In this document: positions 1-7,838 of the stretch, in pieces | Layout of the letters: each line of letters starts with the position of its first letter | Numbering within the stretch: the stretch's first letter is position 1 | Notes under the pieces: model-generated | What the model was told of the DNA's origin: nothing | What the model saw: only the letters and a program-made list of their open reading frames with translations | The model's database searches: none | Assembly: GCF_003290185.1 (NCBI RefSeq) | Contig: NZ_QNFY01000015.1 | Location: 1-64,000, forward strand | From: Chryseobacterium lathyri | GTDB lineage: Bacteria > Bacteroidota > Bacteroidia > Flavobacteriales > Weeksellaceae | DNA length: 64,000 nt | Direction: 5' to 3' | Made by a program: the position numbers and the translations under genes

Positions 1-52
1 AGCCCACCAGCGCCGATGGTACTGCGAAAGCGGGAGAGTAGGCCGCCGCCAG
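1..52 (+). rRNA. 5S ribosomal RNA, 3' end (partial)
   Basis: The first 50 bases match the conserved 3' half of bacterial 5S rRNA: the CAGCGCCGATGGTACTG stretch, the GGGAGAGTAGG loop region and the closing GCCGCC. The 5' part lies outside the window. An rRNA operon therefore ends here on the + strand. The exact 3' end is uncertain by a few bases because the pairing 5' arm is not visible. Confidence 0.88.
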
Positions 53-60
53 TTTTTATT

Positions 61-100
61 AAAAGTCTCATACAACACAGTTTGTATGAGACTTTTTTTT
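61..100 (+). terminator. Rho-independent terminator of the rRNA operon
   Basis: A 15-bp perfect stem (61-75 with 82-96, core AGTCTCATACAA) closes on a short CACAGT loop and runs into eight T residues. It lies 9 bases after the 5S end. Confidence 0.9.
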
Positions 101-316
101 GTTTTTATACCTTTATACCTATCCACCAAAAAATATCAATTATCTTTAAATAAGTAATAAATTCTATCTACAACCTCTGTAGAAATTTGTATAATCTGTG
201 GTTTACCTTATTTATCCCCATTTATTCTAAATATTAATCAAGATTATTTTTATTCATAAAGATTAAAATAGATTAAATCTCTTAAAGGCCTTTTATTTAT
301 GTTGTAACTTTATTTC

Positions 317-1435
317 ATGAAAGAGCATATCGTGAGAGGGTTCAGATTTGAAACTTACAAGGCACCAGAATTATCTGTATTTGATCGGCTGCTGGAAATT
401 TTTACAGATTTGTTGACCCATACCTCGGGAGATTTTGATGAAGCGATTGACTGGCTTCGAATGTTGGATGAAGAATACCAACTTACTACTCCGGAATACA
501 CTATTGACGATTTTATTGAAGATCTTAAAAAGAAAGGATATATCCGTGAAGAAGTTGATCCTAATGGTGGAAATGGAATTCGCCTGAGCGCAAAAATGGA
601 ACAAAATATTCGTAAACAAGCGCTTAATCAAATATTCGGGAACCTTGGAAAAAGTGGCAATGGAAATCATAAAACCAATAAAAGCGGAACGGGGGAAGAT
701 ACAACAGGGGAATTTCGTAGTTATAACTTTGGAGATCCGGTAGAGAAAATTTCTATTACCGAAAGTCTTAAGAATGCCCAGATCAATAACGGAATCGGAG
801 ATTTTCATCTTACTGAAGATGATTTAATTGTTGAAGACAGTATTCACCAATCTCAGATGAGTACGGTTTTGATGATCGACATCAGCCACAGTATGATTTT
901 ATATGGGGAAGACCGTATCACTCCAGCCAAAAAAGTGGCTATGGCGCTTGCAGAACTTATTACAACACGTTATCCGAAAGATACTTTGGATATTATCGTT
1001 TTTGGAGACGATGCATGGCCTGTTAAAATTCAGGAGTTGCCTTATTTGCAGGTTGGGCCTTACCATACAAATACGGTTGCCGGACTTCAACTGGCGATGG
1101 ACATTTTACGCAGAAAAAGAAATACCAATAAACAGATTTTCATGATTACCGACGGGAAACCAAGTTGCGTTCGTCAGCCGGATGGTACATACTACATGAA
1201 TTCTTATGGTCTAGATGAATATGTTGTTCAGAAATGTTATAATATGGCGTCTCAGGCTAGAAGACTACATATTCCGATTACTACTTTTATGATTGCGCAG
1301 GATCCCTATTTACAGCAATTTGTGAGTGAATTTACAGAAGCCAATCAAGGGAAAGCTTTTTATACAGGGCTTAATGGATTAGGGCACATGATTTTTGAAG
1401 ATTATGAAACTAACCGTAAGAAAAGAATCCGCTAA
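317..1435 (+). CDS. VWA domain-containing protein (partner of a ChlI/MoxR-like ATPase)
   Basis: A 372-residue protein. The C-terminal half (about 183-360) is a von Willebrand factor A domain. The metal-ion-dependent adhesion site is visible as D188-I-S190-H-S192, with a later MITDGKPS motif around residue 279. The N-terminal 180 residues are helical and unassigned. No signal peptide is visible, so it should be cytoplasmic. The next gene, 57 bp downstream on the same strand, is an AAA+ ATPase of the magnesium-chelatase ChlI class. VWA plus MoxR/ChlI ATPase pairs are known chaperone or metal-insertion-like modules, with the VWA protein as adaptor. The substrate cannot be told here. A TAACTTTA box just before the ATG is a weak -7-like promoter. 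Confidence 0.85.
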   Translation: MKEHIVRGFRFETYKAPELSVFDRLLEIFTDLLTHTSGDFDEAIDWLRMLDEEYQLTTPEYTIDDFIEDLKKKGYIREEVDPNGGNGIRLSAKMEQNIRKQALNQIFGNLGKSGNGNHKTNKSGTGEDTTGEFRSYNFGDPVEKISITESLKNAQINNGIGDFHLTEDDLIVEDSIHQSQMSTVLMIDISHSMILYGEDRITPAKKVAMALAELITTRYPKDTLDIIVFGDDAWPVKIQELPYLQVGPYHTNTVAGLQLAMDILRRKRNTNKQIFMITDGKPSCVRQPDGTYYMNSYGLDEYVVQKCYNMASQARRLHIPITTFMIAQDPYLQQFVSEFTEANQGKAFYTGLNGLGHMIFEDYETNRKKRIR

Positions 1436-1492
1436 AATTCATTATTCATAAAGATATATTTCAAGAAGTTAATAAATCAGATTTTAAATAAA

Positions 1493-2932
1493 ATGACTGA
1501 AAAGCCAACTATAAAAACACTAGGCTCATTAAGAGCATCAGGATACCTATCAAAAAATATCAAAGACGAATTAAGAGATAATTTAAAAAGTAAAATTCGC
1601 AATAAAGAATCTGTATTTGAAGGAATTTTCGGATATGAAAATACGGTTATTCCTCAATTGGAGCATGCCATCCTAAGCCGGCATAATATTAATTTATTAG
1701 GATTAAGAGGTCAGGCAAAAACCAGGCTGGCAAGAATGATGACTTCATTGTTGGACGAATGGATCCCTTTCGTTGCAGGAAGTGAAATAAATGACGATCC
1801 ATTCAACCCAATTTCTCGCTTTGCAAAAGAGTTAATTGAAGCAGAAGGCGATAATACTCCGATAGGATGGCTTCACCGCGATGAAAGATTTTTCGAAAAA
1901 TTGGCAACTCCGGACGTGACTGTTGCCGACCTGATCGGTGATGTTGATCCTATTAAAGCTGCCAATCTGAAACTTTCTTATGCAGACGACCGTGTGATTC
2001 ATTTTGGAATGATTCCTCGTGCGAACCGTTGTATTTTTGTCATCAATGAATTGCCGGATCTTCAGGCGAGGATACAGGTTTCCTTGTTTAATATTTTACA
2101 GGAAGGAGACGTACAGATTCGTGGATTTAAGGTGAGAATGCCTTTGGATATTCAGTTTGTTTTCACAGCGAATCCTGAAGATTATACCAACAGAGGAAGC
2201 ATTGTGACTCCGCTGAAAGACCGTATCGGATCACAGATTTTGACACATTATCCTGAAAACATCAATATTGCAAGGGAAATTACCAGGTATGAATCCAGCT
2301 TAGATGGTCGTCAGAAAAATGGAGTATATGTTCCTTCTTTGGCGAAAGATCTTTTGGAGCAGATTGGTTTTGAAGCTCGTGACAGCGAATTTGTAGATTC
2401 AAAAAGCGGAGTGAGCGCCCGTATGAGTATCACTGCTTTTGAAAATCTATTGAGTACTGCAGAACGCAGATCTTTATTAACGGGTGATGAAACAACGTCT
2501 GTAAGATTAAGTGATTTTGTAGGTGTAATTCCTGCGATTACAGGGAAAGTGGAGTTGGTATATGAAGGCGAACAGGAAGGTGCGGAAGCAGTTGCCCAGC
2601 TATTAATTGATAATGCGATCAGAACTTTATTTACATTTTATTTTCCAAAAGTGGAAAAGCTGGAAAAAAAGAGTATTGATGGACCGTTTAGTCAGATTAC
2701 GGATTGGTTTTTGGAAGACGACGGCTCTTTGGAAATTACTGATGAATCTTCAGATGAAGTTTATGCAAAATCTCTTAACAGAATTGCTCCTCTTGACCAG
2801 ATCATTGAAAAATATCAACCAGATACGTTACCAGAAGATATTTTATTCTTAAAAGAATTTATTCTTTGGGGGCTGGCAGTTAATAAAAAACTGAATAAAG
2901 AGAGATTCAGAACGGGAGTGTTCTTTTCTTAG
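1493..2932 (+). CDS. AAA+ ATPase, magnesium chelatase ChlI/MoxR-like
   Basis: A 479-residue AAA+ ATPase. Walker A is G70-LRGQA-K76-T77. The Walker B position reads CIFVI-N185-E186-L, with Asn where the usual Asp would be. A sensor-1-like FVFTANPEDYTNRG follows near 223-236, then a TPLKDRIGSQI segment typical of ChlI/MoxR proteins. The C-terminal 150 residues are a helical lid and extension. It is probably translated from the same transcript as the preceding VWA gene and should work with it. It lacks the rest of a chlorophyll or cobalt chelatase cluster, so a real Mg-chelatase role is unlikely. The conserved Glu suggests ATP hydrolysis is retained despite the Asn. Confidence 0.85.
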   Translation: MTEKPTIKTLGSLRASGYLSKNIKDELRDNLKSKIRNKESVFEGIFGYENTVIPQLEHAILSRHNINLLGLRGQAKTRLARMMTSLLDEWIPFVAGSEINDDPFNPISRFAKELIEAEGDNTPIGWLHRDERFFEKLATPDVTVADLIGDVDPIKAANLKLSYADDRVIHFGMIPRANRCIFVINELPDLQARIQVSLFNILQEGDVQIRGFKVRMPLDIQFVFTANPEDYTNRGSIVTPLKDRIGSQILTHYPENINIAREITRYESSLDGRQKNGVYVPSLAKDLLEQIGFEARDSEFVDSKSGVSARMSITAFENLLSTAERRSLLTGDETTSVRLSDFVGVIPAITGKVELVYEGEQEGAEAVAQLLIDNAIRTLFTFYFPKVEKLEKKSIDGPFSQITDWFLEDDGSLEITDESSDEVYAKSLNRIAPLDQIIEKYQPDTLPEDILFLKEFILWGLAVNKKLNKERFRTGVFFS

Positions 2933-2960
2933 AATTCAAAAATTTCAACAGGATAAAAAC

Positions 2961-2995
2961 AAAAGATGTGGAAAATCAATTCCACATCTTTTTTA
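2961..2995. terminator. Bidirectional terminator between convergent genes
   Basis: An inverted repeat (AAAAGATGTGGA with TCCACATCTTTT) lies between the stop codons of the ATPase gene (+) and the carboxylase gene (-). It has a T run on the + strand and an A run on the other side, so it can end transcripts in both directions. Confidence 0.85.
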
Positions 2996-3016
2996 TTTTT
3001 AGGAAAATCAATATGA

Positions 3017-4645
3017 TCAAACCTGGATAACTCCCAGGTTGAATTTCTCTGTAATAGGGGAATGATTGGCAGCTTCAATACCCATAGAAATCCATTTTCT
3101 TGTATCTGTAGGATTGATGATTGCATCTGTCCAAAGTCTTGCTGCAGCATAGGTAGCTTCTGTCTGCTTTTGATATCTTTTTGTAATAGTATTTAAAATC
3201 TCATTATGCTCTTCTTCGGTAATTTCTTTACCTTGCTTCTTTAAAGTAGATTCCTGGATTTGAACTAAAACTTTTGCGGCCTGCGAACCACCCATTACAG
3301 CGAGATCTGCCCAAGGCCAAGCTACTATTAATCTAGGATCATAGGCTTTACCACACATTGCATAATTTCCGGCTCCGTATGAGTTTCCTGTGATAATCGT
3401 GAACTTAGGAACTACAGAATTCGAAACGGCATTGACCATTTTAGCACCATCTTTAATAATACCTCCATGTTCAGACTTTGAACCCACCATGAATCCTGTC
3501 ACATCCTGAAGAAAAACTAAAGGAATCTTTCTCTGGTTACAGTTGGCAATAAACCTCGTTGATTTATCGGCAGAATCCGAATAAATAACACCACCGAACT
3601 GCATTTCACCCTTACCGCTTTTTACAAGCTTTCTCTGGTTGGCTACAATTCCTACAGACCAACCATCAATCCTGGCTGTGGCACAAATGATGCTTTTTCC
3701 ATAGTCCGGCTTATACTCATCATATTCTGAATTGTCAACCAAACATTTAATTATTTCGTATGTATCATACTGCTCTGTTCTTGAAACGGGAACAATTCCA
3801 AAAATATTATCAGGATTTTCCTTTGGCGGGAAACTTTCTATTCTATCAAATCCTGCTTTTTCATAAGTTCCAATAGATTTCATGATAGTTTTAATCCTGT
3901 CTAAGGCATCTTTATCATCTTTAGCTTTATAATCTGTAACGCCTGAAATTGAACAGTGTGTAGTCGCTCCACCAAGGGTTTCATTATCAATGCTTTCCCC
4001 GATAGCAGCTTTTACCAGATAACTTCCGGCAAGGAATATAGAGCCTGTTTTATCAACAATCATCGCTTCATCACTCATAATAGGAAGATAGGCACCTCCA
4101 GCCACACAACTGCCCATAACAGCCGAGATCTGGATAATTCCCATAGCGCTCATTTTAGCATTGTTTCTGAAAATTCTTCCGAAATGTTCTTTATCAGGAA
4201 AAATCTCATCCTGCATAGGAAGGTACACACCTGCTGAATCTACAAGATAAATGATAGGAAGCTTATTTTCCATCGCAATTTCCTGTGCTCTTAGATTCTT
4301 TTTTCCGGTAATAGGAAACCAGGCACCGGCTTTTACAGAAGCATCATTAGCAACAACAAGACATTGTTTGCCGGAGACATATCCCATTACGACTACAACT
4401 CCACCACCAGGGCATCCGCCATGTTCCTCATACATTTCGTAGCCGGCAAATGCACCAATTTCTATGGAATCTGAACCTTTGTCGAGAAGATATTCAATTC
4501 TTTCTCTTGCTGTCATTTTTCCCTCATCGCGAAGCTTTTGAAGCCTCTTTTCACCGCCTCCCTTTTTTATTTCAGCGAGCAATTGATTGATATCAGATAA
4601 TTTTAATCTATTTTGATCTTCCCGTTTATTAAATTCAAGGTCCAT
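3017..4645 (-). CDS. Acyl-CoA carboxylase beta subunit, methylcrotonyl-CoA carboxylase type
   Basis: A 542-residue carboxyltransferase subunit, the normal size for the family. It moves the carboxyl group from carboxybiotin to an acyl-CoA. Two crotonase-fold halves are visible, with oxyanion-hole glycine motifs GSCVAGGAYLP in the N-half and GNSYGAGNYAMCG in the C-half. The acyl-CoA side has HGGCPGGG and VVANDASVKAG. LRAQEIA, YLVDSAG and HFGRIFRN read like MccB (3-methylcrotonyl-CoA carboxylase, leucine breakdown) more than propionyl-CoA carboxylase. No biotin-carrying alpha subunit and no other leucine-degradation gene lies beside it, so the partner must be elsewhere. Substrate assignment is by resemblance only. 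An ATG at 4645 opens the frame. Confidence 0.85.
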   Translation of the reverse strand: MDLEFNKREDQNRLKLSDINQLLAEIKKGGGEKRLQKLRDEGKMTARERIEYLLDKGSDSIEIGAFAGYEMYEEHGGCPGGGVVVVMGYVSGKQCLVVANDASVKAGAWFPITGKKNLRAQEIAMENKLPIIYLVDSAGVYLPMQDEIFPDKEHFGRIFRNNAKMSAMGIIQISAVMGSCVAGGAYLPIMSDEAMIVDKTGSIFLAGSYLVKAAIGESIDNETLGGATTHCSISGVTDYKAKDDKDALDRIKTIMKSIGTYEKAGFDRIESFPPKENPDNIFGIVPVSRTEQYDTYEIIKCLVDNSEYDEYKPDYGKSIICATARIDGWSVGIVANQRKLVKSGKGEMQFGGVIYSDSADKSTRFIANCNQRKIPLVFLQDVTGFMVGSKSEHGGIIKDGAKMVNAVSNSVVPKFTIITGNSYGAGNYAMCGKAYDPRLIVAWPWADLAVMGGSQAAKVLVQIQESTLKKQGKEITEEEHNEILNTITKRYQKQTEATYAAARLWTDAIINPTDTRKWISMGIEAANHSPITEKFNLGVIQV

Positions 4646-4798
4646 AAAATTTTAATTTTTTACGGCTAAAGATACTATTTTTATAATGAATGGCGTTTGA
4701 AGTAAAACAGGTGTTTAATATATTGGTTCTCAGAAAATTGTGAAATTTTTAACAAAAAAATATTTTTAAATTACTGATATTTTTTCTAACTTTACTAC

Positions 4799-4908
4799 AG
4801 AGTAAAAGGAATGATATTCCTTGTTAATTACTCTAAGTTCCTAGTTTATTTTTTTAATAGTTTATTATTTGAAGGCCCTGAACGTTGAACAAATTTTCAG
4901 GGTTTTTT
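4799..4908 (+). ncRNA. Candidate small RNA ending in an intrinsic terminator
   Basis: A two-part hairpin starts at 4799: AGAGTA (4799-4804) pairs with TACTCT (4829-4834), and AAGGAAT (4806-4812) pairs with ATTCCTT (4816-4822) inside it. An A/T-rich spacer follows, then a terminator with CCCTGAA (4876-4882) pairing TTCAGGG (4896-4902) and six T residues. A -7-like TAACTTTA lies immediately upstream (about 4788-4795). No gene ends here on the + strand, so the terminator has no other obvious owner. I could not match it to a named RNA family by eye; Flavobacteria-specific RNA families such as Flavo-1 or 6S-like RNAs are what I would compare first. Confidence 0.45.
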
Positions 4909-5002
4909 ATGCCATATTATGTGCAGATGAATTCAATTTTACATTTTCTGAATTTTCTTTGACTTAATTTATCTTTTTATCAGTATTTCTAAAAGCTATT
5001 TG

Positions 5003-5010
5003 TAAATTTG
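5003..5010 (+). promoter_or_regulatory. -7 promoter element TAAATTTG
   Basis: A perfect match to the Bacteroidota -7 consensus TAnnTTTG, 28 bp before the EamA start codon. No clear TTG at the expected -33 position. Confidence 0.45.
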
Positions 5011-5038
5011 CCTGTTAAAAATTTACACAATTTAGAAT

Positions 5039-5917
5039 ATGCAAAAATTAGCACTTTTCAGGCTGCATTTAATTGTTTTTTTATGGGGGTTCACTGCAAT
5101 TTTAGGAAAACTGATTCATGCTAATGCGCAGATCCTTGTATTTTACAGAATGCTGTTTGCAGCTGTGTTTTTATTTGTCTTTATCAGGGTTTATAAAAAG
5201 GAAAGTATTAAGGTATCCAGAAAAATATTTTTTCAGCTTGCCGGAATAGGTTGTGCTATGGCACTTCACTGGTATTGTTTTTTTTATTCCATTAAAGTAT
5301 CCAATGTTTCTATAGCATTAAGCTGCCTGTCACTTTCTACCTTATTTGCTTCCATATTGGAGCCAGTTATTTTTAAAAGAAAGATTGATATATCAGAAGT
5401 TGTAATGGGCGTAGTAATAGTTGCCTGCATATTATTAATTTTTAAAACCGAGTTTCATTTTAAAGAAGGTATCATCTATGGGATTCTCTGTGCAGTATTC
5501 GGTACCATTTTCTCTGTTTTTAACGGTAAAATGTTTGGAAAAACAAGTTCAGGAAATATTATATTCTATGAAATTTTTTGTGGATGGTTTGTTCTGGCTG
5601 TATTTTATATGTTTACAGGACAGATTTTTCAGATGAATGAAATAAACTACAGAGATCTGGCGTTAATATGCTTATTGGCAAGTGTTTTTACAGCTTTTCC
5701 AATGCTGGAATCGGTGAAGCTTATGAAGTATATTTCGCCTTTTACTCTAATTTTAACAGTTAATTTAGAACCTGTCTACGGAATTATACTAGCTTTTTTT
5801 ATCTTTGGAGAATCAGAAGAAATGAGTCCTATATTTTATGCAGCATCAGGCGTTATGATATTGGCTATCATTGTAAATGGATTAATAAAAGCCAGAAAAC
5901 AAAAAAACTTTAACTAA
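5039..5917 (+). CDS. EamA-family (drug/metabolite transporter) permease
   Basis: A 292-residue, very hydrophobic protein with about ten membrane helices in two EamA repeats (about 5-135 and 150-285). The FLWGFTAILGKLI start and the paired repeat layout are typical of DMT-superfamily exporters in the inner membrane. The substrate cannot be predicted. The next gene starts 14 bp downstream, so they may be co-transcribed, although the functions do not look related. Confidence 0.85.
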   Translation: MQKLALFRLHLIVFLWGFTAILGKLIHANAQILVFYRMLFAAVFLFVFIRVYKKESIKVSRKIFFQLAGIGCAMALHWYCFFYSIKVSNVSIALSCLSLSTLFASILEPVIFKRKIDISEVVMGVVIVACILLIFKTEFHFKEGIIYGILCAVFGTIFSVFNGKMFGKTSSGNIIFYEIFCGWFVLAVFYMFTGQIFQMNEINYRDLALICLLASVFTAFPMLESVKLMKYISPFTLILTVNLEPVYGIILAFFIFGESEEMSPIFYAASGVMILAIIVNGLIKARKQKNFN

Positions 5918-5931
5918 GCATCAAATTTTAT

Positions 5932-7014
5932 ATGATGAAAAAATACTTTTTACTTGCATTTTCACTACTGTTTGGGCTGTCCCAGTCTCAGATTATAAGA
6001 AAATACTCCAATGAATTTTTGAATATCGGAGCCGGGGCAAGAGGGCTTGCCATGGGTGGGGCTGTAATTTCCAACCAGGATGATGTATATTCACCGATGT
6101 GGAACCCGGCCGGTTTAATGGCCATTGAGAAAGACTGGCAGGGAGCAGCAATGCACGCAGAATATTTTGAATCTATTGCGAAGTATGACTATCTGGCGTA
6201 CGCAAAAGTCCTTGAAGAAGGAGTATTTGGAGTGTCAATAGTACGATTGGGAGTAGACAATATCCTGAACACAACTCAAATGATCGATGCCGAAGGTAAT
6301 ATCGACTATGATAAAATCACCAAATTTTCACAGTCTGATTACGCGGCTATTCTTTCTTATGCTTTCAATCCGGCAGGCAATCCTAAACTGGATGTGGGAG
6401 TAAATGCTAAAATTGTTTACAGGAATGTAGGTAAATTTGCAAGCGGTTATGGTTTTGGTTTTGATATTGGGGCTATTTATAAGGCTGACAACGGATGGAA
6501 ATTCGGAGGAATGCTGCGTGATGCAACCACTACGGTAAACTTCTGGAGCATCAATCAGGGAGAACTTTCAACTGTAGTAAACGGTGAAGAGTTCAATCCG
6601 GCACCTAAAGATAAAATGGAGCTTACCATGCCTAAGCTGAATGTTGGGGCAAGTAAAATATTCAATATCAACAGCAGCGTGTATGTATTGCCGGAAGCTG
6701 GAATCAATGTCGATTTTGCTAAAACAGCAGCTTTGATATCTACAGATTTTGCAAGTATAACACCTTATGCAGGGGCAGAACTTGGGTATCAGAAAATGAT
6801 CTTTGTAAGACTTGGGATAAACAGGTTCCAATCCATTACCGATATTGAAGACCTGAAAAGAAAAGTTTCTTTCCAGCCGAGTGCCGGTCTTGGAATAAGA
6901 TATAGAGGACTTACACTGGATTATGCAATCACCAATTCAGGGATCGGAGGATCTAATTTCTATTCTAATTTTTTCTCGCTTAAATTAGATATGGGAGCAT
7001 TCAGAAATGATTAA
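5932..7014 (+). CDS. PorV/PorQ-family outer membrane protein
   Basis: A 360-residue protein with a signal peptide (MMKKYFLLAFSLLFGLSQSQ) and a beta-barrel-like C-terminal region. The segment after the signal, LNIGAGARGLAMGGA, then WNPAGL, is characteristic of the PorV/PorQ (UPF0164) family. These are FadL-like outer-membrane barrels tied to type IX secretion. PorV itself is a T9SS shuttle for cargo to the attachment complex. Which member this is cannot be decided by reading. It starts at an ATG-ATG pair, and its last codons overlap the upstream region of the next gene, which suggests a shared transcript. Confidence 0.8.
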   Translation: MMKKYFLLAFSLLFGLSQSQIIRKYSNEFLNIGAGARGLAMGGAVISNQDDVYSPMWNPAGLMAIEKDWQGAAMHAEYFESIAKYDYLAYAKVLEEGVFGVSIVRLGVDNILNTTQMIDAEGNIDYDKITKFSQSDYAAILSYAFNPAGNPKLDVGVNAKIVYRNVGKFASGYGFGFDIGAIYKADNGWKFGGMLRDATTTVNFWSINQGELSTVVNGEEFNPAPKDKMELTMPKLNVGASKIFNINSSVYVLPEAGINVDFAKTAALISTDFASITPYAGAELGYQKMIFVRLGINRFQSITDIEDLKRKVSFQPSAGLGIRYRGLTLDYAITNSGIGGSNFYSNFFSLKLDMGAFRND

Positions 7015-7024
7015 ATTTAAAACA

Positions 7025-7777
7025 ATGAAAAAAACTTCAATACTTACATTTATGCTGGCAGTAACTGCTGTTTTCGGGCAGAAAGTTTCTGACTATAAAT
7101 ATATTTCTATTCCTCAGACCTTTAAAGATTTCGAGACAGAATCCTATGGTCTTGATGATTCTTTAGCAAAGGCTTTAAAATCAAAAGGATATACGGTTGT
7201 CCAGGAAGGTAAAAGCCAGTGGCCTTCGGAAATAGAGAAAAGCTCTTGCAGCTTTGCTACAGGCAACATACTTAATAAAAGCAGTTTTCTAAGAAATAAA
7301 GTAGAGCTTGAGTTCAAGGATTGTAATGGAAAGGTATTATTTTCATCAAAAGGAAGTTCGAACATTAAAGAATATAAAGAAGGCTATCAGGATGCTCTTA
7401 AGCTGTCTCTGGTTTCACTTCCAGCTTCAAATCCTGTGGCAACTCTTCAGGTTATAAAGGAAAGCCCAAAAGAAAATGTTGTGACAAAAAGTGAAGAGAG
7501 TTCATCTGCACCTGTTACAGAAAATAAATCCGGGAAATATACTAACGGTAAGGTAAACCTTCAGAAAATCCAGGTAGATACCAATCAGTTTATCCTGGCA
7601 GACGGAGGAAGTTCTGTGCCATTTGCTGTTTTTAAAACTACTTCAAAAAGAGATGTGTTTAGAGTAAAACTTTCGGATGGAACTTATACTATCGGATATT
7701 ATGAAAACGGAAATATAGTGATTGATATACCGCAAACGAACGGAGAATTTTCTAAGGAAGTATTTTCAGCAAAATAA
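7025..7777 (+). CDS. Secreted protein of unknown function
   Basis: I do not recognise this family. Starting at the ATG at 7025, the protein has a clear signal peptide (MKKTSILTFMLAVTAVFGQ) and about 250 residues in total. An earlier in-frame ATG at 7007 lies inside the end of the preceding gene and would put six extra residues before the signal, so 7025 is preferred. The mature part has an N-terminal alpha/beta-looking region, a polar Ser/Lys/Glu linker around 145-175, and a beta-rich C-terminus. It directly follows the PorV/PorQ-type gene and probably shares its transcript. Confidence 0.65.
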   Translation: MKKTSILTFMLAVTAVFGQKVSDYKYISIPQTFKDFETESYGLDDSLAKALKSKGYTVVQEGKSQWPSEIEKSSCSFATGNILNKSSFLRNKVELEFKDCNGKVLFSSKGSSNIKEYKEGYQDALKLSLVSLPASNPVATLQVIKESPKENVVTKSEESSSAPVTENKSGKYTNGKVNLQKIQVDTNQFILADGGSSVPFAVFKTTSKRDVFRVKLSDGTYTIGYYENGNIVIDIPQTNGEFSKEVFSAK

Positions 7778-7801
7778 CAGATTATAAATAACATAATAAT
7801 G

Positions 7802-7836
7802 ATCCTTAATTCAATTAGAATTAAGGATTTTTTATT
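7802..7836. terminator. Bidirectional terminator between convergent genes
   Basis: An 11-bp stem ATCCTTAATTC / GAATTAAGGAT (7802-7812 with 7818-7828) with a T tract on the + side lies between the secreted-protein gene and uvrC. Confidence 0.8.
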
Positions 7837-7838
7837 TC

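Larger units (their letters stand above)
4646..5038. other. Intergenic region between the carboxylase and EamA genes
   Basis: A 393-bp AT-rich gap upstream of two divergent genes. It holds a candidate small RNA (4799-4908) with its own terminator and, close to the EamA start, a -7 promoter element. I see no coding frame of note in it. Confidence 0.6.

Noticed and set aside
371..808. Long antisense frame opposite the VWA gene, and similar frames opposite MccB, the secreted protein at 20866 and the DUF2807 gene
   Set aside because: They lie wholly inside well-supported genes, show no family features and follow the codon pattern of the sense gene.
1493..2932. True magnesium chelatase for chlorophyll or cobalt chelatase for B12
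   Set aside because: No chelatase large subunit or tetrapyrrole gene is nearby; ChlI-like ATPases paired with VWA proteins occur widely outside those pathways.
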